In this document: positions 34,605-43,330 of the stretch, piece after piece
Position numbering within the stretch: position 1 is the first letter of the stretch
How the letters are laid out: each line of letters opens with the position of its first letter
Source: Butyrivibrio proteoclasticus P6B7
GTDB taxonomy: Bacteria > Bacillota > Clostridia > Lachnospirales > Lachnospiraceae
NCBI RefSeq assembly: GCF_000622085.1
Contig: NZ_JHWL01000001.1
Location: 186,001-250,000 of the forward strand
Direction: 5' to 3'
Length of the DNA stretch: 64,000 nucleotides
Notes under the pieces: model-generated
The model's input: the letters and a program-made list of their open reading frames with translations, nothing else
Database searches by the model: none
Told to the model about the DNA's origin: nothing
Position numbers and translations under genes: made by a program

Positions 34605-35630
34605 ATGAAGATTCTGATCAATGGTGGTTGTGGATTCCTTGGAAGTAACCTTGCTGCCTATGGAATCAAGAATGGACATGATATTACAGTTTTTGATAAC
34701 CTCTCAAGACTTGGTGCGTCCGAGAACCTTGAGTGGCTTAAGTCTGTTGGTGATTTCACCTTCGTCCACGGCGATACCAGGAATAAGAACGACGTGGAGA
34801 CTGTGATAAGTGGCGGCAAGTTTGATGTGGTAATGCATCTGGCTGGTCAGGTTGCCATGACAACCTCCATCGCAAACCCTTACAAGGACTTTGAAACCAA
34901 CACTATGGGAACAGTAAATGTCCTGGAGGCTCTAAGGAAGTTCAGTCCAGACACAATAATGACCTTCTCTTCAACCAATAAGGTTTATGGTGATCTTGAG
35001 CAGTACACATATATTGAGAATGATAAGAGATATGTCTGCAAAGAATGGCCAAACGGTTTTGATGAGACAGTTCCTCTGGATTTCAGATCTCCTTACGGAT
35101 GTTCCAAAGGGGCAGCAGATCAATATATGCTGGATTTCCACAGGATTTTTGGAATCAGGACAATTGTCTTTAGACACTCTTCAATGTATGGTGGCAGGCA
35201 GTTTGCTACCTATGATCAGGGATGGATTGGCTGGTTCTGCGAAAAGGCCATTGAAAAGAGCTTAAATCCAAACTGCGAGCCTTTTACCATATCTGGAAAT
35301 GGTAAGCAGGTGCGAGACATCCTTCATGCTGAGGATATGATGAGACTGTATTATACAGCCATAGAGAATGCAGATAAGATCAAGGGCCAGGTGTTTAACA
35401 TAGGCGGAGGAATGGATCAGTCACTATCTCTTCTTGAACTTTTTGACATGCTTAACGATATGCTGGGTATCAGGATGGAATATACACAGCTTCCTCCAAG
35501 AGTTAGTGACCAGAAGGTCTTTGTGGCAGATATTACCAAGATAACAGGAGCCATCGGCTGGAAACCTCAGGTTACGGCAGCAGAAGGCATTGAGAAGATG
35601 ATAAAGTGGGCAAAGGAGATACATAGGTGA
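34605..35630 (+). CDS. NAD-dependent epimerase, CDP-tyvelose/paratose epimerase-like
   Basis: A 341-residue short-chain-type nucleotide-sugar enzyme. The NAD site is GGCGFLG at 7-13, the catalytic motif YGCSK follows the phrase DFRSP, and the segments KVYGDLEQYTYIEN and SMYGGRQFATYDQGWIGWF are the ones I associate with CDP-paratose 2-epimerase (CDP-tyvelose synthesis). The call as an extended SDR is sure; the exact substrate is inferred, supported by the cytidylyltransferase two genes on. The start follows GAGAAAGGCGG. Overlaps the next gene by four bases. Confidence 0.82.
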   Translation: MKILINGGCGFLGSNLAAYGIKNGHDITVFDNLSRLGASENLEWLKSVGDFTFVHGDTRNKNDVETVISGGKFDVVMHLAGQVAMTTSIANPYKDFETNTMGTVNVLEALRKFSPDTIMTFSSTNKVYGDLEQYTYIENDKRYVCKEWPNGFDETVPLDFRSPYGCSKGAADQYMLDFHRIFGIRTIVFRHSSMYGGRQFATYDQGWIGWFCEKAIEKSLNPNCEPFTISGNGKQVRDILHAEDMMRLYYTAIENADKIKGQVFNIGGGMDQSLSLLELFDMLNDMLGIRMEYTQLPPRVSDQKVFVADITKITGAIGWKPQVTAAEGIEKMIKWAKEIHR

Positions 35631-36466
35631 GCGTTCTTTTACTGGGAAGTACGGGATATCTAGGTAGTAATATTGCAAGATTTTTATCAGATAATGGTTA
35701 TCATGTTTTTTGCGTGGTAAGACGAACTTCAGACCTTACCTATGTCAAAAAGATCAAAAACGTCCATTTGATTTCCAATGATCCAGGCCAGATAGAGCTT
35801 ACCTTTGAGCAGGAAGAAATCAACTGGGTTATTAATTCTGTCACTACATACAGGCCGGATGAGTACCTCTACGGCAGTATGCTTGAATCTAATGTTATTT
35901 TTCCATTAAGTGTTCTTAACCTTGCTATCAAGAACAGGATAAAGAACTATATGACCATCGGAACAGGTCTTCCTGAGAACTTCAATGTATATAGCTTTAC
36001 CAAGGCTAAGTTCTCAGACTTTGGTAAATTCCTTAGTATTAAGGATGGCATTAACTTTGCTGACCTTCGCCTTGAGATGTTCTATGGCGGCGAGAATGAA
36101 CCGGATTCAAGATTCATGAGATCCTGCAGGCTTAAGATGATGAATAATGAGCCGGTAGATCTTACAGAAGGTACACAGCTACGAGATATCGTCCGCGTTG
36201 AGGATGTGCTTGAGATAATTTTAAAACTCCTTGAATCAGATTATGTAAGGGGCTACAAGATTCTGCCTATTGGTAGCGGCGAACAGCACTCCATCAGAGA
36301 GATAATGGAATATATGAAGGAATCCATTGGCTCCACATCAGAACTTAACTTTGGTGCGGTTCCCATAAGAGATAGAGAACCAGATACTCTTGCGGATATC
36401 TCCTGGTATAAGGATATTGATTATACGCTTAAGTACAGCTTCTTTGATGGACTTAAGGAGGGATAA
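35627..36466 (+). CDS. NAD-dependent epimerase/reductase of the CDP-sugar pathway
   Basis: A 279-residue SDR. The cofactor site is GSTGYLG at 7-13 and the catalytic pattern YSFTK holds the tyrosine and lysine. The likely job is reduction of a CDP-4-keto-6-deoxysugar (as in abequose or paratose synthases), judged from size and neighbours. The start is GTG inside GTGA, overlapping the previous stop, with AAGGAG 10 bases upstream. Stop is two bases before the next start. Confidence 0.78.
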   Translation: MSVLLLGSTGYLGSNIARFLSDNGYHVFCVVRRTSDLTYVKKIKNVHLISNDPGQIELTFEQEEINWVINSVTTYRPDEYLYGSMLESNVIFPLSVLNLAIKNRIKNYMTIGTGLPENFNVYSFTKAKFSDFGKFLSIKDGINFADLRLEMFYGGENEPDSRFMRSCRLKMMNNEPVDLTEGTQLRDIVRVEDVLEIILKLLESDYVRGYKILPIGSGEQHSIREIMEYMKESIGSTSELNFGAVPIRDREPDTLADISWYKDIDYTLKYSFFDGLKEG

Positions 36467-36468
36467 CT

Positions 36469-37251
36469 ATGAAGGTTGTTATTCTTGCAGGCGGACGTGG
36501 TACGCGCTTGGTTGAAGAGACAAATATTAAGCCAAAGCCAATGATAGAGATAGGTGGAATGCCGATTCTGTGGCATATCATGAAGGAATACTCATACTAT
36601 GGAATAGATGAGTTTATTATCTGCGCAGGTTACAAGCAGCATATAGTTAAACAGTGGTTTACAGACTACTTCAACAACAGTAGCGACCTGACCTTTGACT
36701 ATCGCGAAGGTAAGGAAGATATCAGTATTGAGGAGACCCGGGTAGAGAGATGGAAGGTAACCATTGTGGATACTGGTCTTGATACCATGACAGGTGGACG
36801 TATCAAACGTGTCCAGAAGTATGTGGATGGCGAGACATTTCTCATGACCTATGGCGATGGCGTCTGCGACGTTAACATCAAGGAGCTTATAGAATTCCAC
36901 AAGGAGCATAAGAAGATTGCTACGTTAACTGCTGTATTACAGGACCAGTCTAAGGGCGTTCTTAATATTGGTGGTGACAACGCAGTTAAGTCCTTCCGTG
37001 AGAAGAACATTAATGATGCGACTCCTATAAATGCAGGTTACATGGTACTTGAACCAGAGATATTTAATTACATATATGGTGATAATACAATTTTTGAACA
37101 GGAACCATTAGAGCTTCTGGCTAAGCAGGGCCAGCTCATGAGCTATATGCACAAGGGCTTTTGGCAGTGTATGGACAATGCCCGCGAGAAATGGATGCTG
37201 GAGCAGATGCTTGAAGAAGGCGTAGCGCCTTGGAAGAAGTGGAAGGACTGA
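36469..37251 (+). CDS. rfbF: glucose-1-phosphate cytidylyltransferase
   Basis: A 260-residue nucleotidyltransferase making CDP-glucose from CTP and glucose-1-phosphate. The signature LAGGRGTRL is at 6-14, followed by KPKPMIEIGG and a family-typical TYGDGVCDVN. Length matches RfbF (about 257). It ends an operon with two SDR enzymes. The CDP-glucose 4,6-dehydratase (RfbG) that should act between them is not in this window. The start follows AAGGAGGGA. Confidence 0.93.
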   Translation: MKVVILAGGRGTRLVEETNIKPKPMIEIGGMPILWHIMKEYSYYGIDEFIICAGYKQHIVKQWFTDYFNNSSDLTFDYREGKEDISIEETRVERWKVTIVDTGLDTMTGGRIKRVQKYVDGETFLMTYGDGVCDVNIKELIEFHKEHKKIATLTAVLQDQSKGVLNIGGDNAVKSFREKNINDATPINAGYMVLEPEIFNYIYGDNTIFEQEPLELLAKQGQLMSYMHKGFWQCMDNAREKWMLEQMLEEGVAPWKKWKD

Positions 37252-37276
37252 TCAGAGCTTTCAAATAATCCTCACA

Positions 37277-37308
37277 AACTTCTCTATATAATATTATATA
37301 GAGAAGTT
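37277..37308. promoter_or_regulatory. perfect 32-bp palindrome, operator 1 of the HTH-ART gene
   Basis: AACTTCTCTATATAAT (37277-37292) followed at once by its exact reverse complement (37293-37308). It could also act as a hairpin ending rfbF transcription. Its outer arms match operator 2, 46 bases downstream. Confidence 0.85.
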
Positions 37309-37319
37309 TATAATAACTA

Positions 37320-37348
37320 TTGAACTTCTTTATGTAATATGATATAAA
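37320..37348 (+). promoter_or_regulatory. sigma-A promoter of the HTH-ART gene
   Basis: TTGAAC (37320-37325), 17 bases, TATAAA (37343-37348). Both hexamers overlap operator 2. Confidence 0.75.
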
Positions 37349-37354
37349 GAAGTT
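37323..37354. promoter_or_regulatory. imperfect 32-bp palindrome, operator 2
   Basis: AACTTCTTTATGTAAT (37323-37338) and its near reverse complement (37339-37354, ending AAAGAAGTT). Outer arms AACTTCT/AGAAGTT are shared with operator 1. It overlaps the promoter and abuts the ribosome site, so bound protein would block its own gene. Confidence 0.85.
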
Positions 37355-37366
37355 GGAGGTGCAGAT

Positions 37367-38221
37367 ATGAATTACGATTTTGCGCATGACATTATAGCAA
37401 TTAGAGATATTCTTGAAATGTCTCAGGATGATTTTGCTAAAGCTATTGGCGTTGAACAGGCGACCATTTCTCGAAATGAGAAAGAACATACTGATCCAGG
37501 CAATCGAGTACTAGAAAGCGTGTATGATTACGCATTTAATAGAAATGTTCAACTGAACAGACTAAAGGAAATGTTATTTAGAGAGAATTTGGCAAAGGGG
37601 CATAAGTTATTATTCCATGGAGCTAAGGATGAAATAACCGGAGATCTTCGCGTGGATTTGGGAAGAGCTAATAACGACTTGGGAACAGGGTTCTATGCTG
37701 GCGAGGGTTATGAGCAGGCTATATCTTTTGTATCTAATTACGATAAATCCTCGGTGTATATACTGGATTTTAACGACTCTAAGTTGAAGAGCAAGAAGTA
37801 TTCCGTAGATCAGGAATGGATGATGACGATAGCCTACTATAGAGGAACGCTAAAGGAATACAAGGATCATCCTTTGGTGAAAAAACTTTTGGAAGAATCT
37901 AGAAAATGTGATTACATAATAGCTCCCATAGCTGATAATAGAATGTTTCAGATTATTAATTCGTTTATCGAGGGAGAGATTACTGATGAGCAGTGCAAAC
38001 ACTGTCTGGCAGCTACTAATCTTGGAAGCCAATATGTTTTTATAAATGAAAAGGCAATCAAGCAGGTTAAACTTCTGGAACGCTGCTACATTTCTAATTC
38101 AGAGAAAGAGTTTTACAAAAAGAAACGAAGCGAAGAAACAAAGCTTGGTGACGACAAGGTGAAACTTGCAAGAAGGACCTATAGAGGACAGGGCAAGTAT
38201 ATAGATGAGATTTTAGCCTGA
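37367..38221 (+). CDS. HTH (Xre)-ART (DUF3990-type) fusion, probable toxin/regulator
   Basis: A 284-residue two-domain protein. Residues 1-60 are an Xre-type helix-turn-helix (SQDDFAKAIGVEQATISRNE at 19-38). Residues about 80-240 resemble DUF3990, an ADP-ribosyltransferase-like fold: FHGA at 83-86 (H84 as the NAD-contact histidine) and GTGFYAG at 106-112. The family is linked to toxin-antitoxin modules. The basic tail (KKRSEETKLGDDKVKLARRT) is lysine-rich. Two palindromic operators in front suggest autoregulation. The start follows TTGGAGG. Its stop overlaps the region just before the partner gene at 38237. NAD-dependent activity is inferred from motifs only. Confidence 0.78.
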   Translation: MNYDFAHDIIAIRDILEMSQDDFAKAIGVEQATISRNEKEHTDPGNRVLESVYDYAFNRNVQLNRLKEMLFRENLAKGHKLLFHGAKDEITGDLRVDLGRANNDLGTGFYAGEGYEQAISFVSNYDKSSVYILDFNDSKLKSKKYSVDQEWMMTIAYYRGTLKEYKDHPLVKKLLEESRKCDYIIAPIADNRMFQIINSFIEGEITDEQCKHCLAATNLGSQYVFINEKAIKQVKLLERCYISNSEKEFYKKKRSEETKLGDDKVKLARRTYRGQGKYIDEILA

Positions 38222-38236
38222 TTGAGGGGGCTGACT

Positions 38237-38731
38237 ATGACGATTAAAACGATAGATAAAGATGGACTTTTACTTTGCGACCTACAGGCAAGAGCATTTG
38301 AGAAAACCTGTAATGACTATCCCACAAGTTCCGAAGTGTTCATCAGAAGGTTTATGAATAGTGATATTTCAAAGATGCTGGACGATGGTTCTTTTTTACA
38401 GACCAATCTTCAGCCAGCGGATATTCTTGAAAGAATAGATGAGCAGTATGGTAAATCCACATATGGCAAAGTCAAATATTCGCCAAACGAAATGTTCTGG
38501 ATTGGATATATATACAGGTACTTTGCATATACCTATGATTACTCATCCAAGAAAGTCTATAAGCTCATTAAACCAGGAGAACTACGCGATGTCTTTTTAC
38601 CATATCACACACTGGATCCTGCGCAGGCTATCGAAAGGCTTCTAGAAGCCAAGCACTATTCACCAGAGGACCAGATGTCCATAGAAAGACAATTTGAGAT
38701 ATTTAAAAGAGTAAGACAGGGTTTGTCTTAA
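38237..38731 (+). CDS. partner of the HTH-ART protein, putative antitoxin
   Basis: A 164-residue protein. I do not recognise a family. It is mixed helical with QARAFEKTCNDYPTSSEVFI near the start and EMFWIGYIYRYFAYTYD in the middle. The start is ATG 38237 with GAGGGGG seven bases upstream, 15 bases after the HTH-ART stop. The tight coupling and order make it the likely second part of a toxin-antitoxin pair. Its 3' end stops one base before the end of the converging transferase gene, with no terminator in between. Confidence 0.65.
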   Translation: MTIKTIDKDGLLLCDLQARAFEKTCNDYPTSSEVFIRRFMNSDISKMLDDGSFLQTNLQPADILERIDEQYGKSTYGKVKYSPNEMFWIGYIYRYFAYTYDYSSKKVYKLIKPGELRDVFLPYHTLDPAQAIERLLEAKHYSPEDQMSIERQFEIFKRVRQGLS

Positions 38732-38732
38732 C

Positions 38733-40868
38733 TTAACCTAAGAATTCACAGATACTTTTCTTTTCGTCATCAGAAAGGTATCTGTTTTCTTTTATGTCAG
38801 GGAAGTTCTCTTTGATGTAATCTACGAGGATTGCCAGGTTGTCTGCAGGTATGGGGTCAAAGGTTCCTCGCATGTAGTTTACAAGATTTGAGAAGACTTT
38901 CTTGTAGTAGACGAGGGCGATTTCCTCATTGAGAGCATCATAAATGTCCATGGTTTTGTACTCATCTATGGCCATGGCGAAGACATGATGGACATCCATG
39001 TAATATGATTTGATTTTTTCAGACTTCATGATGCCTTCATTGTTCTGATAATAGTGATAATATTTCTCGGGGATAATCTGCCATGCGCTGGAGTAGGCGA
39101 CAGACATGTAGGTAAAGTATATGTCCTCCATGCGATAGCCCTCAGGGAAGCGAAGATTATCATTAGGTAAAAGAAATGATGATTTATAGAGTTTACCCCA
39201 TGGAGCCGTAAAAAATGCGTTATCTACAAAGAGCTGGCGAAGTTCGTCATTGTTCTCAAGGAGAGTGAAGTCGCTGGTAAATACTGGAGCATCTGTTGTA
39301 GTGGTGTTTGCACTATCTGAGTTGTTGGCGCTGGCGTGAATATATTTGTCCTGACTTGAGTCATCGAATGTATCGAAGTCGCAGGATACAATATCAGAGG
39401 GATAGCATTTCTCTGAAAGGAACATCTTCTCAAACATGTCAGGTGCTATACAGTCGTCAGAATCAACGAAGGACACGTAGGCGCCAGAAACATAGGAAAG
39501 GGCTATGTTACGAGCTCTGCTTTGTCCACCGTTTTCCTCGCAGTTGATGATACAGATATTTGCAGGATATCTCTTTTCATAGTCTTCGAGAATTTGAAGA
39601 GTTCCGTCAGTAGAGCAGTCGTTGACTGCAATGATCTCCAAATGTTCTTTTCCGATGGTCTGATCAAGAACGCTATCAAGACACCTTCCTACGTACTTAT
39701 CTACGTTGTAGCAAGGAATCACGACACTGATTTTGTCATCGATTATGAAATCTCCCTGCTGAGGGAAGGTGTAGCCTGTGATGAGACGGCCGTTAATTGT
39801 GGCGTGGAGCTTGATATAGAAATCAAAGAGGGCGGTGCCGGCATCGTAGTTAGGGACGGTGCTGCGGCAGGCATCTGATGTGATCTTAGGGAATTTGCCT
39901 TCGGATATCATATCCAGGATCTTGGCGAATTCATCGATGTCGTTGTCTGGGTAGAGATAGCCGTTGATTCCAGGCTGAATGATTTCGTTGCAGCGGCTGG
40001 AAACATTGGCAATGACTGGAAGACCGCAGCTAAGGGCTTCTATGGCCACAAGAGGTGAACCCTCGTACATGGACGACAAGCCGATGGCATAGGCACCCTC
40101 TGCATATTTCCAAGGATCATCTGACCAACCGATAAAGTCCACTTTGTCCTGAATGTTGAACTGTCTTGCAAGCCTTTTAAGGTTTCGTTTTTCGTCGCCA
40201 TCACCTACAAGGATAAGCTTCCAGTCGGTGTGGGCTTTAGCTATGGCGCTAATCATGATTCCGATATTTTTTTCAAGGGATAGCCTTCCTACGAAGAGGA
40301 GGGTTCCCGGTTTATCAATTTCAATCTGGTGGATTTTGGAAAGGTCAGCAGGGTTGTTGATTCTGTAGATTACGGCCTTAGGATCCGCAGCCTTTATGGC
40401 GTTGGCAATCTCGTTGCTGATGGCAAAGTGAAGGTCGGCGTACTTAACAAAGTCGCCGCCGCCAAAGTTAGAGATTTCATACATTTTAAGGGGAGCGTGA
40501 AGCCAGGATGCCACAAGGAATTTTTCGTTGGCACCTTCAGAGACCATCTTGGCAACGTAGCTCATCATGGGCCAGGCGGTTGCCAAAGACAGGTTGGGAG
40601 ATCCATTCTTTTTTATATAATCAGAGTAACCATCTATGAAAGCCTGAACATTATGGTCTTTTCTTGTTGTGTAGACATAGTTAAACTCCATGCACTCATC
40701 TGCCCATGAGGAGCCTTCATAGACCATCTGAACTATTCGGACGCGCCAGCCCTTGCTTACAAGGAATCTGCCCAACATGTTAATGCAGTTCTCACCGCCG
40801 CCGCGGTTAGCTACTGCCACCAGGATATCTATTGTGGGTTTGAAGTTGTAGGTGATGGTTAGTTTCAT
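38733..40868 (-). CDS. GT4-GT2 two-domain glycosyltransferase
   Basis: A 711-residue fusion. Residues 1-360 are a GT4-type GT-B enzyme (FVGRLSLEKNIGIMISAI near 190, then YEGSPLVAIEALSCGLPVIA with the EX7E pair). From about 380 a GT2 GT-A domain begins (ISVVIPCYNVDKYVGRCL, NDCSTDG, VDSDDCIAPDMFE with DxD intact). It could add two sugars in sequence. A segment between residues 500-560 is rich in D, S and T and may be a linker. Start ATG 40868 follows GGAGCG. Alone on the minus strand between plus-strand clusters. Confidence 0.88.
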   Translation of the reverse strand: MKLTITYNFKPTIDILVAVANRGGGENCINMLGRFLVSKGWRVRIVQMVYEGSSWADECMEFNYVYTTRKDHNVQAFIDGYSDYIKKNGSPNLSLATAWPMMSYVAKMVSEGANEKFLVASWLHAPLKMYEISNFGGGDFVKYADLHFAISNEIANAIKAADPKAVIYRINNPADLSKIHQIEIDKPGTLLFVGRLSLEKNIGIMISAIAKAHTDWKLILVGDGDEKRNLKRLARQFNIQDKVDFIGWSDDPWKYAEGAYAIGLSSMYEGSPLVAIEALSCGLPVIANVSSRCNEIIQPGINGYLYPDNDIDEFAKILDMISEGKFPKITSDACRSTVPNYDAGTALFDFYIKLHATINGRLITGYTFPQQGDFIIDDKISVVIPCYNVDKYVGRCLDSVLDQTIGKEHLEIIAVNDCSTDGTLQILEDYEKRYPANICIINCEENGGQSRARNIALSYVSGAYVSFVDSDDCIAPDMFEKMFLSEKCYPSDIVSCDFDTFDDSSQDKYIHASANNSDSANTTTTDAPVFTSDFTLLENNDELRQLFVDNAFFTAPWGKLYKSSFLLPNDNLRFPEGYRMEDIYFTYMSVAYSSAWQIIPEKYYHYYQNNEGIMKSEKIKSYYMDVHHVFAMAIDEYKTMDIYDALNEEIALVYYKKVFSNLVNYMRGTFDPIPADNLAILVDYIKENFPDIKENRYLSDDEKKSICEFLG

Positions 40869-41024
40869 AATGATCGCTCCAAAGTATATGTCATGAAATA
40901 TGAGTTAATGTTCTTGATTTGATGAGCAATATATGGAGAATTCATATCTAGTATTATGATATAATTATATCAAAATAACGAATATCATTAAAGAAAGTGT
41001 TAGTTCTTTTAACGGAGCAGCGGT

Positions 41025-42209
41025 ATGAACTATAGCCAGATTAAATGTTTGGATGTAAAAACCAGTGATCTAATGCTGAACGACCTTATCTGGGGCGTTC
41101 TGGAGCTTGGCTGCGAGTGTGAGCAGATTGAGCTGGGTATTGAGACCAATGATTTTGAAGAGAAGGCAATCCAGGAGTTAAAGGATTTCATTGACTCAGA
41201 GAAGATTGACATTGCTATGACTATGGATTTCTGCCCTTCTATTGCCAGGGCCTGCGCAGAAAAAGGGGTGCCCTACGCTGCCTGGATCTACGATAGCCCA
41301 ATTCAGGCTATTTTCCACGAAGAAGCAAAGCAGGATACAAATTATTTCTTTGTTTTTGACAGGTACCAGCTTGAGGAATTCAAGAAGCTGGGATTTACAC
41401 ATGTTTATTATTTGCCGTTGGCTGCCAATGTGACCCGTACTGGGCAGCTGAGCATTACCAAGGAAGATGAAAGGGAGTTTTACTGCGATATTTCTTTTGT
41501 GGGAATGCAATATATAGACGGAAGATACGCAATGTACAGGGATAGACTGGAGCCGGAATTTAGGAATCAACTGGAGGGATTTGCCCTTAACATGCTGGGG
41601 CACTGGGATAAAGAGGACAGGGTTCATGAGAAGATGCCTCAGGAGCTTATAGATGCCATGGTGGGGTTATCTGAGGACGAGCCTGTAAAGCTGACCGGTA
41701 TGCCTAATCGCATCTATTTTGAATCTGTGGTGGTTCCAAGGGCTGTGGCATACACTGAGCGCCGTCTTATGATAGAGAAGGTTGCTGACCTGCATCCTAG
41801 ATGGTATGGCTCCAAGGCTGAGGAAAAAGATATGATTCCAGGAGTTGAGTATTTGCCGCGCCTTACCTACGAGGACAGGCTTCCTAAGGCTTACTACCTG
41901 TCCAGGATTAATCTGTCCACATGCCTTCATAGTATTTCATCGGGACTTCCACTTAGAGTTTTTGACATTATGGGTGCTGGAGGGTTTATTCTGTCTAATT
42001 ACCAGCCAGAGATGGATGATCTCTTTAAGGTGGGAAAAGAGATTGTGGTCTATCACGATTTCGATGAGATGAAGGATCTTGCTAAGTACTACCTTAAGCA
42101 TGAGACAGAGAGGCTTCAGGTGCTGGCAGCAGGATACAAGAGGGTTTGCAGGGATTATACATTCCCTGTTGGAGTGAAGAGGATTATAGATACGGTGTTT
42201 GCTGGTTAA
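41025..42209 (+). CDS. CgeB-like glycosyltransferase, paralogue 2
   Basis: A 394-residue member of the CgeB-like family. The N-terminal motif is YAAWIYDSPIQAIFHEEAKQ with FFVFDRYQ; the C-terminal site is INLSTCLHSISSGLPLRVFD and GGFILSNYQPEMDDLF. Compared with others it has CLHS instead of TLRS. It begins a plus-strand operon of transferases and an SGNH-type protein (41025-46455). The start follows GGAGCAGCGGT. Confidence 0.82.
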   Translation: MNYSQIKCLDVKTSDLMLNDLIWGVLELGCECEQIELGIETNDFEEKAIQELKDFIDSEKIDIAMTMDFCPSIARACAEKGVPYAAWIYDSPIQAIFHEEAKQDTNYFFVFDRYQLEEFKKLGFTHVYYLPLAANVTRTGQLSITKEDEREFYCDISFVGMQYIDGRYAMYRDRLEPEFRNQLEGFALNMLGHWDKEDRVHEKMPQELIDAMVGLSEDEPVKLTGMPNRIYFESVVVPRAVAYTERRLMIEKVADLHPRWYGSKAEEKDMIPGVEYLPRLTYEDRLPKAYYLSRINLSTCLHSISSGLPLRVFDIMGAGGFILSNYQPEMDDLFKVGKEIVVYHDFDEMKDLAKYYLKHETERLQVLAAGYKRVCRDYTFPVGVKRIIDTVFAG

Positions 42210-42229
42210 GAAAATGAATTGGAGCATAT

Positions 42230-43318
42230 ATGAATCACGCCGATTTATACAGGGAAACGGAGCAGATTTGGCAGCTTAAGGATCGAAAGAGGCTGGCTGA
42301 ATTCCTTGAGAAGAACGAAGACAGCTTCATGTCCAAATATGACGATATTGCGTACTGCTATTTCTTTTCCAAGATAGAATTGGAAGATGAAGGAGCGCCG
42401 GGACTTCTTTTTACAGGAGAAAGCCTTGCGGAGGTACTTCATAATATTGTTGTGCTAAGGCGTTTGCTACAAAGGCTTGAGTGGTGTAACGAATATCCTG
42501 TAGAAGATTTTTTGCAGGTTGCCGTTTCAAAGGGGATTACTCCCGAGGAGCTTTATTGGCTTGCTGAAGCTTGTTCTATACGACATGAGCATCTGCTTGC
42601 GAGAATTAATGGGGAAGCGGATTATCTGCCAGACGAACCTGAAAAGGCTTACTACGACAATTCTAAGAATCATAATTTAGATATTTCTTTTATCTCATGT
42701 ACCAATAATGAGGAAGAGTTTGCGGAGATGGAATACTACATCCGAAGGCTCCATGTTCCAGATGGATGCAACGTGGATGTGCTTGGAATAACGGATGCCA
42801 AGTCCATGTGCGCAGGTTATAACGAAGGAATGCAGGCTTCATCGGCAAGTATTAAAGTATATCTCCATCATGACGTCAGGATTGTGGATAGATTCTTTTT
42901 GCATTACATTCTTAATGTTTTTGATAGTGATCCTGATATTGGGATTGCTGGAATGGTTGGAACAAAGACATTTGCTGATGACGGAGTAGTGTTTCACTCG
43001 GGATTAGAAGGTGCCTGGATAGAAGGAAAATCAGTACATACGCAGGCCAACATCTTTTATGTCGAAAAGAAAACAACGCCAGTGTTGTTGGTGGATGGGC
43101 TGCTCTTGGCGACTAGAGTAGACATACCTTGGAGAGAGGATCTGTTTGATGCATGGCATTTCTATGATGCTTCCCAGTGTATGGAGTTTAAAAGAGCTGG
43201 ATACAAGGCGGTAGTTCCATATCAGGAATCACCATGGTGCTTGCATGAGTGTGGATGGAGTAACGTAGAAAACTACTTTAAGTATTCAGAAATTTTTAGG
43301 AAGGAATACTTTGGCTAA
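42230..43318 (+). CDS. GT2-like transferase with N-terminal helical region
   Basis: A 362-residue protein. Residues 1-140 are helical and acidic; residues about 150-330 look like the GT2-like StrF-type fold (LDISFISCTNNEEEFAEME, VYLHHDVRIVDRFFLHY, then IGIAGMVGTKTF). A DxD-like HHDV replaces the usual motif. The start follows TGGAGC. The gene sits between a CgeB-like transferase and the SGNH protein. Confidence 0.75.
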   Translation: MNHADLYRETEQIWQLKDRKRLAEFLEKNEDSFMSKYDDIAYCYFFSKIELEDEGAPGLLFTGESLAEVLHNIVVLRRLLQRLEWCNEYPVEDFLQVAVSKGITPEELYWLAEACSIRHEHLLARINGEADYLPDEPEKAYYDNSKNHNLDISFISCTNNEEEFAEMEYYIRRLHVPDGCNVDVLGITDAKSMCAGYNEGMQASSASIKVYLHHDVRIVDRFFLHYILNVFDSDPDIGIAGMVGTKTFADDGVVFHSGLEGAWIEGKSVHTQANIFYVEKKTTPVLLVDGLLLATRVDIPWREDLFDAWHFYDASQCMEFKRAGYKAVVPYQESPWCLHECGWSNVENYFKYSEIFRKEYFG

Positions 43319-43330
43319 TGGAGAAATATT

